Shown here: piece by piece, positions 6,621-13,957 of the stretch | Position numbering within the stretch: position 1 is the stretch's first letter | How the letters are laid out: the number at the start of each line of letters is the position of its first letter | NCBI GenBank assembly: GCA_039184055.1 | Contig: JBCDBH010000132.1 | Coordinates: 1-14,360 of the forward strand | Source of the DNA: JBCDBH01 sp039184055 | GTDB lineage: Bacteria; Acidobacteriota; Thermoanaerobaculia; Multivoradales; J023 | Length of the DNA: 14,360 nt | Reading direction: 5' to 3' | The notes under the pieces: generated by a model | The model's database searches: none | Seen by the model: only the letters and a program-made list of their open reading frames with translations | Told to the model about the DNA's origin: nothing | Made by a program: the position numbers and the translations under genes

Positions 6621-7358
6621 GTGACATTCACGAAACGATGGCTCGTCGCCACGTTTTTGCTCATCGCGACGTTATTGCTTGTCGCCACGCTTACGGCTCA
6701 TGCCGCTGACGACGATACGGCGCGGCTTTGGGTGGAACGACATGTCGAGGCGTTGGGCGGATCCGAGGTCTTGGCGACGCTCTCCACCATGCGGGGCGTC
6801 GGAACCTACAGTACGTCGGCGGACGAAGCCGGTGCGCGGTTCACGCAAGTATGGGTATCGCCCGACAAATTGCTCTTCGAATCTCCAGGACGCGAGCGCT
6901 TGGGAACCGACGGTCAGGTCAACTGGCTTTGGGACCCCGAGAATAAAATCGCCATCGAGCTGCCGATGATTCAAGCCGCGCGGTATCTTCGACTCGCTTC
7001 GGCGGGCGGACCGTTGGCGCTGGCGTATCGTCGTGGTCTCGATATCCACGCCGGTGGACGTGAGGAGCGTGGTGGTGTCGAAGCGCAAGTGCTGACCGTC
7101 GAATATGGCAGCGGTGACCATGCGCGTTTCTATCTCCATCCTGAAACGGCTCTTTTGCTCGAGGTCGAAGAGATCTGGCGGATCGGTGAGAATGAAGCGG
7201 TGATCCGGGTGCGCTATGACGACTATCGTGACGTCACGGGTCTGAGGGTGCCGTTTTCGTCTCGTCAGGAGACGTCACAGGGCTGGCGTCATTTCACCTT
7301 CGAGACGCTCGAGATCAATGTCGATCTGGACGCCGATCGATTCAGCAAGCCGAGCTAG
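6621..7358 (+). CDS. Secreted LolA-like (outer-membrane lipoprotein-sorting type) protein
   Basis: 245 residues from GTG 6621. This start is chosen because AAGGAGG (6606-6612) lies 8 bases upstream and a signal peptide follows at once: TKRW, a hydrophobic stretch to residue 25, then the cleavage site AHA|A after residue 28. An upstream in-frame ATG (6504) would bury the signal peptide and is rejected. The mature part starts with WVERHVEALGGSEVLATL, then a TMRGVGTYST strand, VWVSPDKLLFES, a GTDGQVNWLWDP turn, and ends VDLDADRFSKP. This order is typical of LolA/RseB-fold proteins annotated as outer-membrane lipoprotein-sorting proteins, a half-barrel that binds acyl chains. It lacks any lipid or peptidase motif I know. 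It probably acts in the periplasm; the true ligand is unknown. No Lol partner genes are nearby. It converges on the threonine aldolase gene. Confidence 0.72.
   Translation: MTFTKRWLVATFLLIATLLLVATLTAHAADDDTARLWVERHVEALGGSEVLATLSTMRGVGTYSTSADEAGARFTQVWVSPDKLLFESPGRERLGTDGQVNWLWDPENKIAIELPMIQAARYLRLASAGGPLALAYRRGLDIHAGGREERGGVEAQVLTVEYGSGDHARFYLHPETALLLEVEEIWRIGENEAVIRVRYDDYRDVTGLRVPFSSRQETSQGWRHFTFETLEINVDLDADRFSKPS
6646..6699 (+). repeat. 18-bp tandem repeat inside the signal-peptide coding region
   Basis: Three 18-bp units start at 6646, 6664 and 6682, each beginning TCGCSACG. They encode the six-residue repeat VATFLL/IATLLL/VATLTA that forms the hydrophobic core of the signal peptide. The length keeps the frame. 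This suggests the core grew by slippage or duplication. Confidence 0.6.
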
Positions 7359-7388
7359 GCTTCTACAGCGTCCTCGACACGAACCTCT

Positions 7389-8420
7389 TCAGCACAAGCA
7401 ATCGCGTGCCGCGTTGACGGCGCGCTCGATGTGCGCGTCGGTGATGTGACGGTGGGTCACGAACCGGATGCTCTGCGCGTCGAGTGCGAAGGCGAGGACA
7501 TCATGGTCGTGAAGTTGGGCCACCAAGGTGGTGACATCCAACGCATGGCCCGTGTCTTCGAGCGTCGCGATGACGATATTGGTCTGCACCGTATTCAGAT
7601 CGATCTCGATGCCGGGTACCTCGGCGAGCTTCACGGCGAGCTGGCGAGCCCGTCGATGATCATCGCGTAGCCGATCGACCATGGTGTCGAGGGCAACCAG
7701 ACCCGCCGCCGCCGCCACGCCTGCCTGTCGCCATCCGCCACCGTAGATCTGACGCAGCCTCCGCGCGTCGTCGATCATCTCGTTCGGCCCGGCGAGTATC
7801 GAGCCGATGGGGCACGACAGTCCTTTCGACAAGCACGTCATCACCGAATCGACATGACGCGTGATCGACGTGACCGGTACGTCCTGTGCCGTTGCCGCGT
7901 TGAGCAGACGTGCCCCGTCCATGTGCACGGGAAGCTGGCGATGACGACAAAAGGTGTGCAGCTCGGCCAGCTGATCGAGGGGAAAAAGCGTGCCGCCGCG
8001 TTGGTTGTGGGTGTGCTCGACCGCTACCATGCCGCTGCCTCGCGTCGCCGGACCCGCGCCACCACCGACCAGGGGGGCAAGGTCTTCGGGACCAAAGCTG
8101 CCTTTGTCGAGCGTGCGCGGAACCAAGCCGCTGATCGCGGCAGTGCTCGCCGCTTCCCACAACGCGATGTGGCTGAGCTGGTCGACCACGACTTCCTGGC
8201 CGCGTCGTCCCCATACCGCCAGTGCGAGCTGATTACCGAGCGTGCCGCTGGTGACGAAGAGCGCCGCCTCTTTGCCGAGATATTCGGCCCAACGTTCTTC
8301 GAGCCGATTGGCGGTGGGATCTTCGCCGTAGACGTCGTCGCCCACGGCCGCGTCGGCCATCGCCTGGCGCATCGCATCGGTCGGTTGGGTGACGGTGTCG
8401 GAACGTAGATCGACGATCAT
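7389..8420 (-). CDS. ltaE: Low-specificity L-threonine aldolase
   Basis: 343 residues, the usual length. A PLP-dependent fold-type I enzyme that splits L-threonine and L-allo-threonine to glycine and acetaldehyde. The N-terminus DLRSDTVTQPTDAMRQAM and then VGDDVYGEDPTANRLEE are classic for the family. Further: TSGTLGNQLAL (PLP phosphate loop), H84 in QLSHIALWEA at the ring-stacking position, D168 and R171 in HMDGARLLNAA, and the Schiff-base lysine K199 in CLSKGLSCPIGS. All expected residues are present, so it is probably active. ATG 8420 overlaps the stop of the HD-domain gene (ATGA), so it is the last gene of the minus-strand series and translation is coupled. The link to prenyl or sugar genes upstream is not obvious; it may just be co-transcribed. 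Family call firm; stereospecificity not deducible. Confidence 0.93.
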   Translation of the reverse strand: MIVDLRSDTVTQPTDAMRQAMADAAVGDDVYGEDPTANRLEERWAEYLGKEAALFVTSGTLGNQLALAVWGRRGQEVVVDQLSHIALWEAASTAAISGLVPRTLDKGSFGPEDLAPLVGGGAGPATRGSGMVAVEHTHNQRGGTLFPLDQLAELHTFCRHRQLPVHMDGARLLNAATAQDVPVTSITRHVDSVMTCLSKGLSCPIGSILAGPNEMIDDARRLRQIYGGGWRQAGVAAAAGLVALDTMVDRLRDDHRRARQLAVKLAEVPGIEIDLNTVQTNIVIATLEDTGHALDVTTLVAQLHDHDVLAFALDAQSIRFVTHRHITDAHIERAVNAARDCLC

Positions 8421-8986
8421 CGGTTCAGCTCTTTCTCTTTGTTGTGTCGTAGCTCGTCGATCAATGCCGCGACGATCGGGAACTCCTCACCGTCGAGCTC
8501 TTCGAGCGCGTTGCCCAGCTCGGCCGCGGCTGGATGTCCCCACGATTCGTACACACCGGCTTTGATCACGGTTTGGATTCGGTCGCACAGCTTGACCAAG
8601 CGAGCTTCGCGGCTGCTTCCCTGTTGGTATTCGGTCAGCAATGCGGTGGCGTCGGCTCCGAGCAGCGTGGTGAAGATGGCCTGTTCGGCTTGTTGTTTGG
8701 CACCGTCGGGGAGGTAGCGTGCACCGACTCGTGGGATATCGCCGAGCTCGAGCGCGGCGAGGTCGTGGACCAGGGCGAGCTCGAGCGCTTTGGTGAGGTC
8801 GAGCCGATCGATCCGCCGTCCCAACCACCAGACGAGAAACGCGACATGAAACGAATGCTCGGCGACACTCTCGGCGTCGGGGACACCCCGCATCAACCAG
8901 CCGGTGCGTGGCATACGGTCGAGCGCTTGAAGCTCGGCCAGCAGGCTCGCATCGGATGGGGCCCGAGAAGGTCGCGGATCGCTCAC
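8417..8986 (-). CDS. HD-domain phosphohydrolase (YfbR/HDDC2-like)
   Basis: 189 residues from GTG 8986, chosen because GTGA overlaps the stop of the DUF1232 gene. A longer frame back to 9154 only runs antisense-style inside that gene. Metal ligands of the HD fold are all seen: H44 in ESVAEHSFHVA, H74-D75 in LALVHDLAALELGDI and D135 in LVKLCDRIQ. MPRTGWLMRGVPDAES matches the start of YfbR/HDDC2 proteins, which dephosphorylate deoxynucleoside 5'-monophosphates. The family has a catalytic Glu three residues after the HD Asp (Glu72 in E. coli YfbR). Here that position is A78, with E80 two residues on. Activity or substrate may therefore differ. Its neighbours overlap it on both sides by 4 bp, so the three genes form a tightly coupled set. 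Confidence 0.85.
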   Translation of the reverse strand: MSDPRPSRAPSDASLLAELQALDRMPRTGWLMRGVPDAESVAEHSFHVAFLVWWLGRRIDRLDLTKALELALVHDLAALELGDIPRVGARYLPDGAKQQAEQAIFTTLLGADATALLTEYQQGSSREARLVKLCDRIQTVIKAGVYESWGHPAAAELGNALEELDGEEFPIVAALIDELRHNKEKELNR

Positions 8987-9552
8987 TGGGTGTCGGCCGT
9001 CGCGGCCTCCGAATCGTCCGTGGGGATGTCCACCTTGATGCCCCGCTTTTCCAGAAGGCCGATGAGCCGTCCGAAGACACTCTTGCCGACCAGCGCATGG
9101 GCGGTATCGAGCACATCGCCGAGCACGCTGCGCAGCTGAGCCGATCCACTCCAATAGCGTTCGGTGATCGGCTCGAGCTCGTCGTCGAAGACGTGCGTCA
9201 GCACGGCGACGGCGAGGATCAGGTCGTCGACAAAACCCATCGGTCCGACAAAGCCCTCGGGCAGGATGTCGAAGGGCAGGACGAAATAGGCCAGAGCGCT
9301 GGCGACCAGAGCTCGAGTCTCGTTCGGCACATCGCGATCGAGCGCGAGACGCGTCAAGAGGATGAAGATGTCGGGTACGACCAGCAGGGCCTCGGCGGTC
9401 TTGCCACCGAGCTCACCGGTGCGCTCTTCGACGAAGTCGGTGATGCGCTGGCGAAGGCGGTCGTAGAAGGAAAGCAAACCCGTGCTCGCCGAGGCGCGGA
9501 GCTCGGTGTTCGAGAGCGCCTCGTCGAGGTGCGAATCGTCGATCGATGACAC
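8983..9552 (-). CDS. DUF1232 (YkvA-type) protein
   Basis: 189 residues from GTG 9552, with AGGAG 6 bases upstream. Residues 80-118 hold the DUF1232 signature: ALVASALAYFVLPFDILPEG followed by GFVDDLILAVAVL. The conserved P-F-D-hydrophobic-x-P and DD pairs are present (the usual Pro-Asp is Pro-Glu here). This hydrophobic core is probably membrane-associated or inserted. The N-terminal 75 residues (helices FYDRLRQRITDFVEER, ALLVVPDIFILLTRLAL) and the C-terminal 70 residues (VLGDVLDTAHALVGKSVF) extend beyond the small domain. No biochemical function is established for the family. The stop overlaps the HD gene start (GTGA). A CAGGAGAT motif occurs twice before the start, about 14 bp apart, so only the nearer one suits this GTG. 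Confidence 0.85.
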   Translation of the reverse strand: MSSIDDSHLDEALSNTELRASASTGLLSFYDRLRQRITDFVEERTGELGGKTAEALLVVPDIFILLTRLALDRDVPNETRALVASALAYFVLPFDILPEGFVGPMGFVDDLILAVAVLTHVFDDELEPITERYWSGSAQLRSVLGDVLDTAHALVGKSVFGRLIGLLEKRGIKVDIPTDDSEAATADTQ

Positions 9553-9583
9553 GATGATCTCCTGCTGAAATCTCCTGGTGTGT

Positions 9584-9600
9584 GCCCGGCTTGGCCAGGC
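9584..9600 (-). other. Stem-loop between the UbiA and DUF1232 genes
   Basis: On the minus strand GCCTGGC-CAA-GCCGGGC makes a 7-bp stem with one G-U pair and a 3-base loop. It sits 10 bp after the UbiA stop and about 31 bp before the DUF1232 start. There is no T-run after it, so it could be an attenuating or mRNA-processing hairpin rather than a full terminator. It marks the only gap of more than 20 bp in the minus-strand series. Confidence 0.35.
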
Positions 9601-9610
9601 TCCGTCAAGG

Positions 9611-10627
9611 CTACACCAAATAGGCGACCGCGAATCCGACCTGTGCCGCCATCAACATCAGGTACATATGTGTCCAGGATGGATGGTTTTCGGTGGTGGC
9701 GAGTGACTCGGGGTCACGAAGCAGCAAGTAGACGGTGTAGGCACCCCAGAGCGCCAGACCGATACCGAGTCCGACGAGCATGGGACCGTTGCCGGTGAGA
9801 ATCGGGTGCTCGGGGGCGGCGGGATCGGGTAGATAGACACCCAAGGGAATGAGCAGCCACGGCACGACGAAGAAGGGCGCGATGATCCATGCCGCTTTTT
9901 CCACGCCGTGGAGGATCGGCAAGGTCTTGCAGTTGCCGGCGCGATCGCCTTCGATGTCCGCGAAGTCTTTGGTCGACGAGGCGCCGACGATGAACAGTCC
10001 GAAGATCAGGCCGATGAACCACGGTTCGACGAACCAGGCGCTCGCGACCATGGTCCAGCCGGCCACCTTGAGCAGGCAGCCTCGCGGGATGGCGATGGTC
10101 CAGTTGGCGAGCATGCCACGTGCTTTGGTCCGACCGAGCTCGGGTGCCGAGTAGATGAAGGTGAACGCCAAGCCGGCCAGGTAGATGAAAAAGGTCTGAT
10201 GCCAGCCGAGGGGTGCCATCAGTTTTTCACCCAGGGTGGTGTACGGAAACACCACCACGAGCCATGTCGGTATCAGGGCGAGGGCGTAGCTGATCCACAC
10301 GAAGATCCACACCTCGCGGACGCTCAGCGCCCCGGTGACCAAAGGCCGCTCGGGTTTGTTGATGCGATCGATATCGAGGTCGTAGATCTGGTTGATCGCG
10401 TTCGACGCCGCGTTCATCAAGCTGGCGCATACCGAGCCGAGCACGACGTTGAAGAGCACCGAGAAGGTCAGGGCGGCGTTCGGGTCGGGGTTGTGGACCG
10501 AGCCGAAGGCGCAAATCGCGCCCGAAACGATGCCGAGCAACGGTGGGAGCAGGGTGAAGGGGCGCGCCAGCTGGACAAAGAGGCTGAGCTTGCTAGGCGA
10601 GCCGTCGGCGGCGGTGGTGGAAGACAA
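9611..10627 (-). CDS. UbiA-superfamily prenyltransferase (VTE2/ChlG/DGGGPS-like)
   Basis: 338 residues, TTG start at 10627 with GGAG 7 bases upstream. A multi-pass membrane protein (about 8-9 hydrophobic segments). Both Mg-diphosphate motifs are present: N79-Q-I-Y-D83-L-D-I-D87 followed by RINKPERPLVTG, and KD221-FADIEGD228 followed by RAGNCKTLP. YSAPELGRTKARG after the fourth segment is also typical. UbiA enzymes attach a prenyl chain from a prenyl diphosphate to an aromatic ring, chlorin or glycerol phosphate. The NQ-x-x-D-x-x-ID-x-x-NKP form is seen in homogentisate prenyltransferases and related groups, but DGGGP-synthase-like enzymes are similar, so the acceptor cannot be named. The gene lies 15 bp after the prenol-kinase fusion, which could supply its diphosphate donor. 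No aromatic-precursor gene is in view. Confidence 0.85.
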   Translation of the reverse strand: MSSTTAADGSPSKLSLFVQLARPFTLLPPLLGIVSGAICAFGSVHNPDPNAALTFSVLFNVVLGSVCASLMNAASNAINQIYDLDIDRINKPERPLVTGALSVREVWIFVWISYALALIPTWLVVVFPYTTLGEKLMAPLGWHQTFFIYLAGLAFTFIYSAPELGRTKARGMLANWTIAIPRGCLLKVAGWTMVASAWFVEPWFIGLIFGLFIVGASSTKDFADIEGDRAGNCKTLPILHGVEKAAWIIAPFFVVPWLLIPLGVYLPDPAAPEHPILTGNGPMLVGLGIGLALWGAYTVYLLLRDPESLATTENHPSWTHMYLMLMAAQVGFAVAYLV

Positions 10628-10642
10628 GGGAAATCTCCAGAC

Positions 10643-12016
10643 TCAGAGCACCAACCAGCCGATGGCCACCGCCAGTAAGGCGCCCGTCAAGGTATTCAGG
10701 AAGTTGACCGCTTCGTTGTCGAGCAGGCCACGTTTTTCGAGAGTCGCGCCGATGACGCTTTCGAGGGTGGTACCGAGGAACGCGGCGATCGACACCACGA
10801 CGATGCCGAGCACCGGGTAGAGCCCGGTCGCCCAGCCGAGTGTGGCGATGGCGATCGAGCCGGCGAGACCGGCCAGCGTGCCTTCGAGCGAGACGGCGCC
10901 TTCGGTGCCACGGGGCACGGGTTTGAGCGTGGTGATCAAAAACGTACGTCGACCGTAGAGCTGGCCGATCTCGGAACCGAGCGTGTCGCCCAATGCGGTG
11001 GCGAAGGCAGCCGCGAAAGCCAGAAAGTAGATCGTTTCGTGAGGCGTGATCATCGCGAAGACCGCCGCCACCGCTGCCACCGAGGTATTGGCGAGGGCGT
11101 GCTTGGCGCCGCGTCTGCCGCCGGCTTCCTGGGCTAGTTTTTCTTTCGCTTTGCGTCGATAGCCGAGCTTGGTGGCGGCGGTACCGGCGACGAAAAAAGC
11201 GAGGAGAAGCAAGAAGCTCTGCCAGCCGCCGAAGGTCCAGATCATCACGCCGATGATCCAGCCGGCGATCATGCCCGACAGGCTGACCGACTTGGCCAAG
11301 TACGCGGGCACGGCGAGCGCGGCGTTGATCGCCCCGCCGATGGCCGCCGCGATCAACAAGGCCTGGAGATCGAGGGTCGGCCACACGTCCTGGCTTTGCA
11401 CCAAACCGAGCACCACCAAGGAAGTGAGCAGTGGCACGCCGAGATTGTCATCGATACCTTGTGGCAACGATTCGATCGCGGCGGCGAAGAGGGCCGCGAT
11501 CGCACCCACGGCGATGGCAAAACCGAGATCCACCTCGCGTTGGTAGGCGATCCGCGCGGTCCACACCAGGAGCGTCGATGCCGCGATCGTACCGAAGAGC
11601 CAGTAGGCGATCGTGCCTTCCCAGCTCTTCTTCGGATTCCAGCCCAGCTTGTTCTTGCCGATCGCCTGACCGACCACCGATGCCATGCCGTCACCAAAGG
11701 CGAGGATGCCCCACACCGCGGTGGCGACCTCGAGGCGCTGCCAATAGAACAGAATGAGCAACAGGATCGTGAACGGGTAGAGCACGATACCGATCGAGCT
11801 GCCCTTTTTCGTCTCGTGTTCACGCCATAGGCGTCGGCCACCGACATGGGGTAGCACGAAGAGGTTGGCGAGCAACGCCGCTAGGGCGCACACCGCCGAC
11901 CAGGTCGGGCCCAGGTACGCGACCGCAAATGCGATCGTGCCGACGCCCATGTGGACGACTTTGCGCGCTAGCTCTCCGGCGGTGAGCACCCCGATCAACG
12001 GGCGACTCGTGCTCAT
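10643..12016 (-). CDS. Fusion: phytol/dolichol-kinase-like (VTE5) + DUF92 phytyl-phosphate-kinase-like (VTE6)
   Basis: 457 residues from ATG 12016, which overlaps the epimerase stop (ATGA); a GTG at 12025 is possible. Entirely membrane-embedded. Residues about 15-205 are a CTP-dependent prenol kinase type: ELARKVVHMGVGTIAF, then the signature FGDGMASVVGQ with KKSWEGTIAYWLFG (107-142) as in phytol kinase VTE5 and dolichol kinase. Residues about 218-457 are DUF92 (COG1836): SLSGMIAGWIIGV, KHALANTSVAAVAA, ATALGDTLGSEIG, VPRGTEGAVSLEGTLAG, ESVIGATLEKRG, VNFLNTLTGALLA. The DUF92 protein VTE6 turns phytyl phosphate into phytyl diphosphate in plants and cyanobacteria. The fusion would do both steps in one chain: prenol to monophosphate to diphosphate. 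The UbiA gene next to it fits as consumer. Domain calls firm; the natural prenol (phytol, geranylgeraniol, farnesol or other) is unknown. Confidence 0.85.
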   Translation of the reverse strand: MSTSRPLIGVLTAGELARKVVHMGVGTIAFAVAYLGPTWSAVCALAALLANLFVLPHVGGRRLWREHETKKGSSIGIVLYPFTILLLILFYWQRLEVATAVWGILAFGDGMASVVGQAIGKNKLGWNPKKSWEGTIAYWLFGTIAASTLLVWTARIAYQREVDLGFAIAVGAIAALFAAAIESLPQGIDDNLGVPLLTSLVVLGLVQSQDVWPTLDLQALLIAAAIGGAINAALAVPAYLAKSVSLSGMIAGWIIGVMIWTFGGWQSFLLLLAFFVAGTAATKLGYRRKAKEKLAQEAGGRRGAKHALANTSVAAVAAVFAMITPHETIYFLAFAAAFATALGDTLGSEIGQLYGRRTFLITTLKPVPRGTEGAVSLEGTLAGLAGSIAIATLGWATGLYPVLGIVVVSIAAFLGTTLESVIGATLEKRGLLDNEAVNFLNTLTGALLAVAIGWLVL

Positions 12017-13011
12017 CGGCGCCACGCGTCGGTTTCACGCAGCCAGGCGATGGTGGTCTCCAGGCCTTGGCTCAGGCTCCGGCCGTCGTAGCCGAGCTCA
12101 CGCTCGGCACGGCTCGAGTCGAAGGCCCAATCGTGTTTGTAGACATCGACCAGATCAGGGGTCAGCTGGGGTACCGACTTGGTGAGCCGGGCGCCGAGCT
12201 TCATCATCGCGCCGGCGGCTTTGGCGAGAGGATCGGGAAAGCGCAATCCGGGAGGTTTGACACCGGTGTGCTCGTGCACCGAGCGGTAGAAGTCCGCCTG
12301 GCTGACGTTTTCGCCACCGATCACATAACGACCACCCGCGGGGGCTTTCTCCAAGGTCAGCTCGATACCGTGCGCGACGTCTTCGACAAAGGCGTAATTC
12401 CACCGCCGCTCGGCTTTGCCGATCAAACCCGGCAGCTTGCCGTGCACGATGTCGAGAATGTGACGCACGACGATATTGCCTTCGGTGAGCTCGCCCGGGC
12501 CGTAGATCACGGTCGGATAGACGACATTGACCGGCAAACCGCGTTCGATCGCGGCGCGCGCGGCGCGTTCGGCAAAGGTTTTGGTGCGCTCGTAATCGTT
12601 GATCCAATTCCGGTCGCCCGGGGTCGCCGTCTCGTCGAGCATGCCGTTGGGCCCGTTCTCGCTGGGGCCGAGTGCCATGAAGCTCGAGACGTAGACCAGC
12701 TTGCCGACGCCGGCGTTTTCAGCCGCCGCCAGGACATTGTCGAAACCGGCGACGTTGATGGCGTCGAATCGCTCGCGTGGTGCCATGATCGCGACCAGCG
12801 CGGCGGCGTGGATCATCGCGTCGCAGCCCGCGGCGGCGGCTTCGAGACTGGCGCGATCGGTGACGTCGCCGGTCACCAATTCGATGCCATCGGGGAGTCG
12901 CGAGCGGTCCGAGCTCGGTCGAACCAAGGCGCGAACCTCGTGTTTCGGTGCTAGCCGAGCGAGCAGTCGTCGGCCGAGAAAGCCAGTGCCTCCGGTGACC
13001 AAGACCTTCAT
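12013..13011 (-). CDS. NAD(P)-dependent epimerase/reductase, extended SDR (HpnA/DFR-like)
   Basis: 332 residues; ATG 13011 with two tandem GGAG boxes (13017-13024) 5 and 9 bases upstream. Rossmann start MKVLVTGGTGFLGRRLL with GGTGFLG, D49 in VTGDVTD at the adenine site, MIHAAALV for the NAD turn, catalytic S109/S110 in VYVSS and Y140-x-x-x-K144 in NDYERTKTFAE. VYPTVIYGPGE and RWNYAFVEDVAHGIEL follow as in HpnA, dihydroflavonol-reductase and 3-beta-HSD-type proteins. Such enzymes act on sugar nucleotides or on hydrophobic alcohol/ketone substrates, so either a sugar role with the upstream genes or an oxidoreductase role with the prenyl genes downstream is possible. The gene starts 18 bp after the previous stop and overlaps the fusion gene by 4 bp. 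Fold sure, substrate unknown. Confidence 0.88.
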   Translation of the reverse strand: MKVLVTGGTGFLGRRLLARLAPKHEVRALVRPSSDRSRLPDGIELVTGDVTDRASLEAAAAGCDAMIHAAALVAIMAPRERFDAINVAGFDNVLAAAENAGVGKLVYVSSFMALGPSENGPNGMLDETATPGDRNWINDYERTKTFAERAARAAIERGLPVNVVYPTVIYGPGELTEGNIVVRHILDIVHGKLPGLIGKAERRWNYAFVEDVAHGIELTLEKAPAGGRYVIGGENVSQADFYRSVHEHTGVKPPGLRFPDPLAKAAGAMMKLGARLTKSVPQLTPDLVDVYKHDWAFDSSRAERELGYDGRSLSQGLETTIAWLRETDAWRR

Positions 13012-13029
13012 CGCAACTCCCTCCGAGAG

Positions 13030-13953
13030 TCAGGCATCGTGAGCTGTCGTCTCTTCGACCGCTTCGTGCCACAAGGCTTCGAGCGCATGGTCGAGACCGT
13101 GACGGGGTGCCCAGCCGAGTGCGTGTAACTTACTTGCGTTGCCGAGTAGAAGAGGCATGTCGACTGGGCGCAGTCGAGCGTCGTCACACACCACTTCGGC
13201 GTCGACGGACGAAATCACCCGTAGCCGGTCGAGCATGTCGGCGATGCTGTGCGCTTCTCCACTCGCCAGGTTGTAGACCTCACCCGCGTCGCCGGTCGTG
13301 GCGAGAAGACCGTAGCCTTCCACCGCGTCGGCGATATTGGTGAAGTCGCGACGCGGCGCCAGGTTGCCGACCAGGATCCGCGCGGGTTGCGTACCGGCGT
13401 CGATCGCGGCGAGCTGGCGGGCGAACGACGGCAGCGCGAACCGTGGCGCCTGCCCAGGGCCGATCACATTGAACGAGCGTACCACCGTGCCTCCGTGGTC
13501 GATCACGATGCGCTCGGCGCACGCCTTGGTCATGGCGTACGGCGAGCGTGGATCGAGGGCTCGATCTTCGGCGATCGGTTGTGCGGTCTCGTCGACCACG
13601 CCATACACTTCGGCGCTCGATGCGAAGAGAAGCCGCGGCCGTGGCTCGAGCCGTGTCGCGCTCGTCACCAGGTTGGCGGTGCCCTGGAAGTTGACCTCGA
13701 GATACGCGCCTGGATCACCGAACGAGGCACCGACGTGAGCGAGCCCCGCGAGGTGCACGATCGCCTCGGGGCGGAGCTCGGTCAGTACCGTATCGAGCGC
13801 TCGTCGATCGGTGATGTCGGCGCATACGACTCGCGCGCCATCGACCTCACCGTCGATTTCGGCCAGACCGGTGACTTCGTGGCCGATGGCGAGAAGGTGT
13901 CGCGCCAGGTGACGACCGACGAAGCCGGTGATACCGGTGATCAGGACGCGCAT
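13030..13953 (-). CDS. GDP-6-deoxy-D-mannose reductase-like sugar-nucleotide SDR
   Basis: 307 residues, ATG 13953, only 4 bp after the stop of the previous gene. NAD(P) motif VLITGITGFVGRHLA, D46 in ADITD, IVHLAGLAHVG, S112/S113 in FASSAEVYG, Y139-x-x-x-K143 in PYAMTKACAE. Substrate-side motifs match the GMD/RMD group: SFNVIGPGQAPRFALPSFAR, VGNLAPRRDFTNI, GEVYNLASGE, RLRPVDMPLLLGNASKLHALGW. RMD reduces GDP-4-keto-6-deoxymannose to GDP-rhamnose, for surface polysaccharide. All catalytic residues are present. The neighbour on the 5' side is a homologue, so one may be the dehydratase and the other the reductase, as in gmd-rmd pairs, but both C-termini look reductase-like. Specific substrate is inferred. 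Confidence 0.82.
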   Translation of the reverse strand: MRVLITGITGFVGRHLARHLLAIGHEVTGLAEIDGEVDGARVVCADITDRRALDTVLTELRPEAIVHLAGLAHVGASFGDPGAYLEVNFQGTANLVTSATRLEPRPRLLFASSAEVYGVVDETAQPIAEDRALDPRSPYAMTKACAERIVIDHGGTVVRSFNVIGPGQAPRFALPSFARQLAAIDAGTQPARILVGNLAPRRDFTNIADAVEGYGLLATTGDAGEVYNLASGEAHSIADMLDRLRVISSVDAEVVCDDARLRPVDMPLLLGNASKLHALGWAPRHGLDHALEALWHEAVEETTAHDA

Positions 13954-13957
13954 GGCC

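Noticed and set aside
8987..9154. N-terminal extension of the HD-domain protein
   Set aside because: It would lie wholly inside the DUF1232 gene with Arg/Gly-rich shadow composition; GTG 8986 at the GTGA overlap fits family length.
12067..12954. Long plus-strand frame opposite the epimerase
   Set aside because: Antisense shadow of a well-recognised SDR gene; the same holds for the frame at 13249-14127 and that at 9908-10678.
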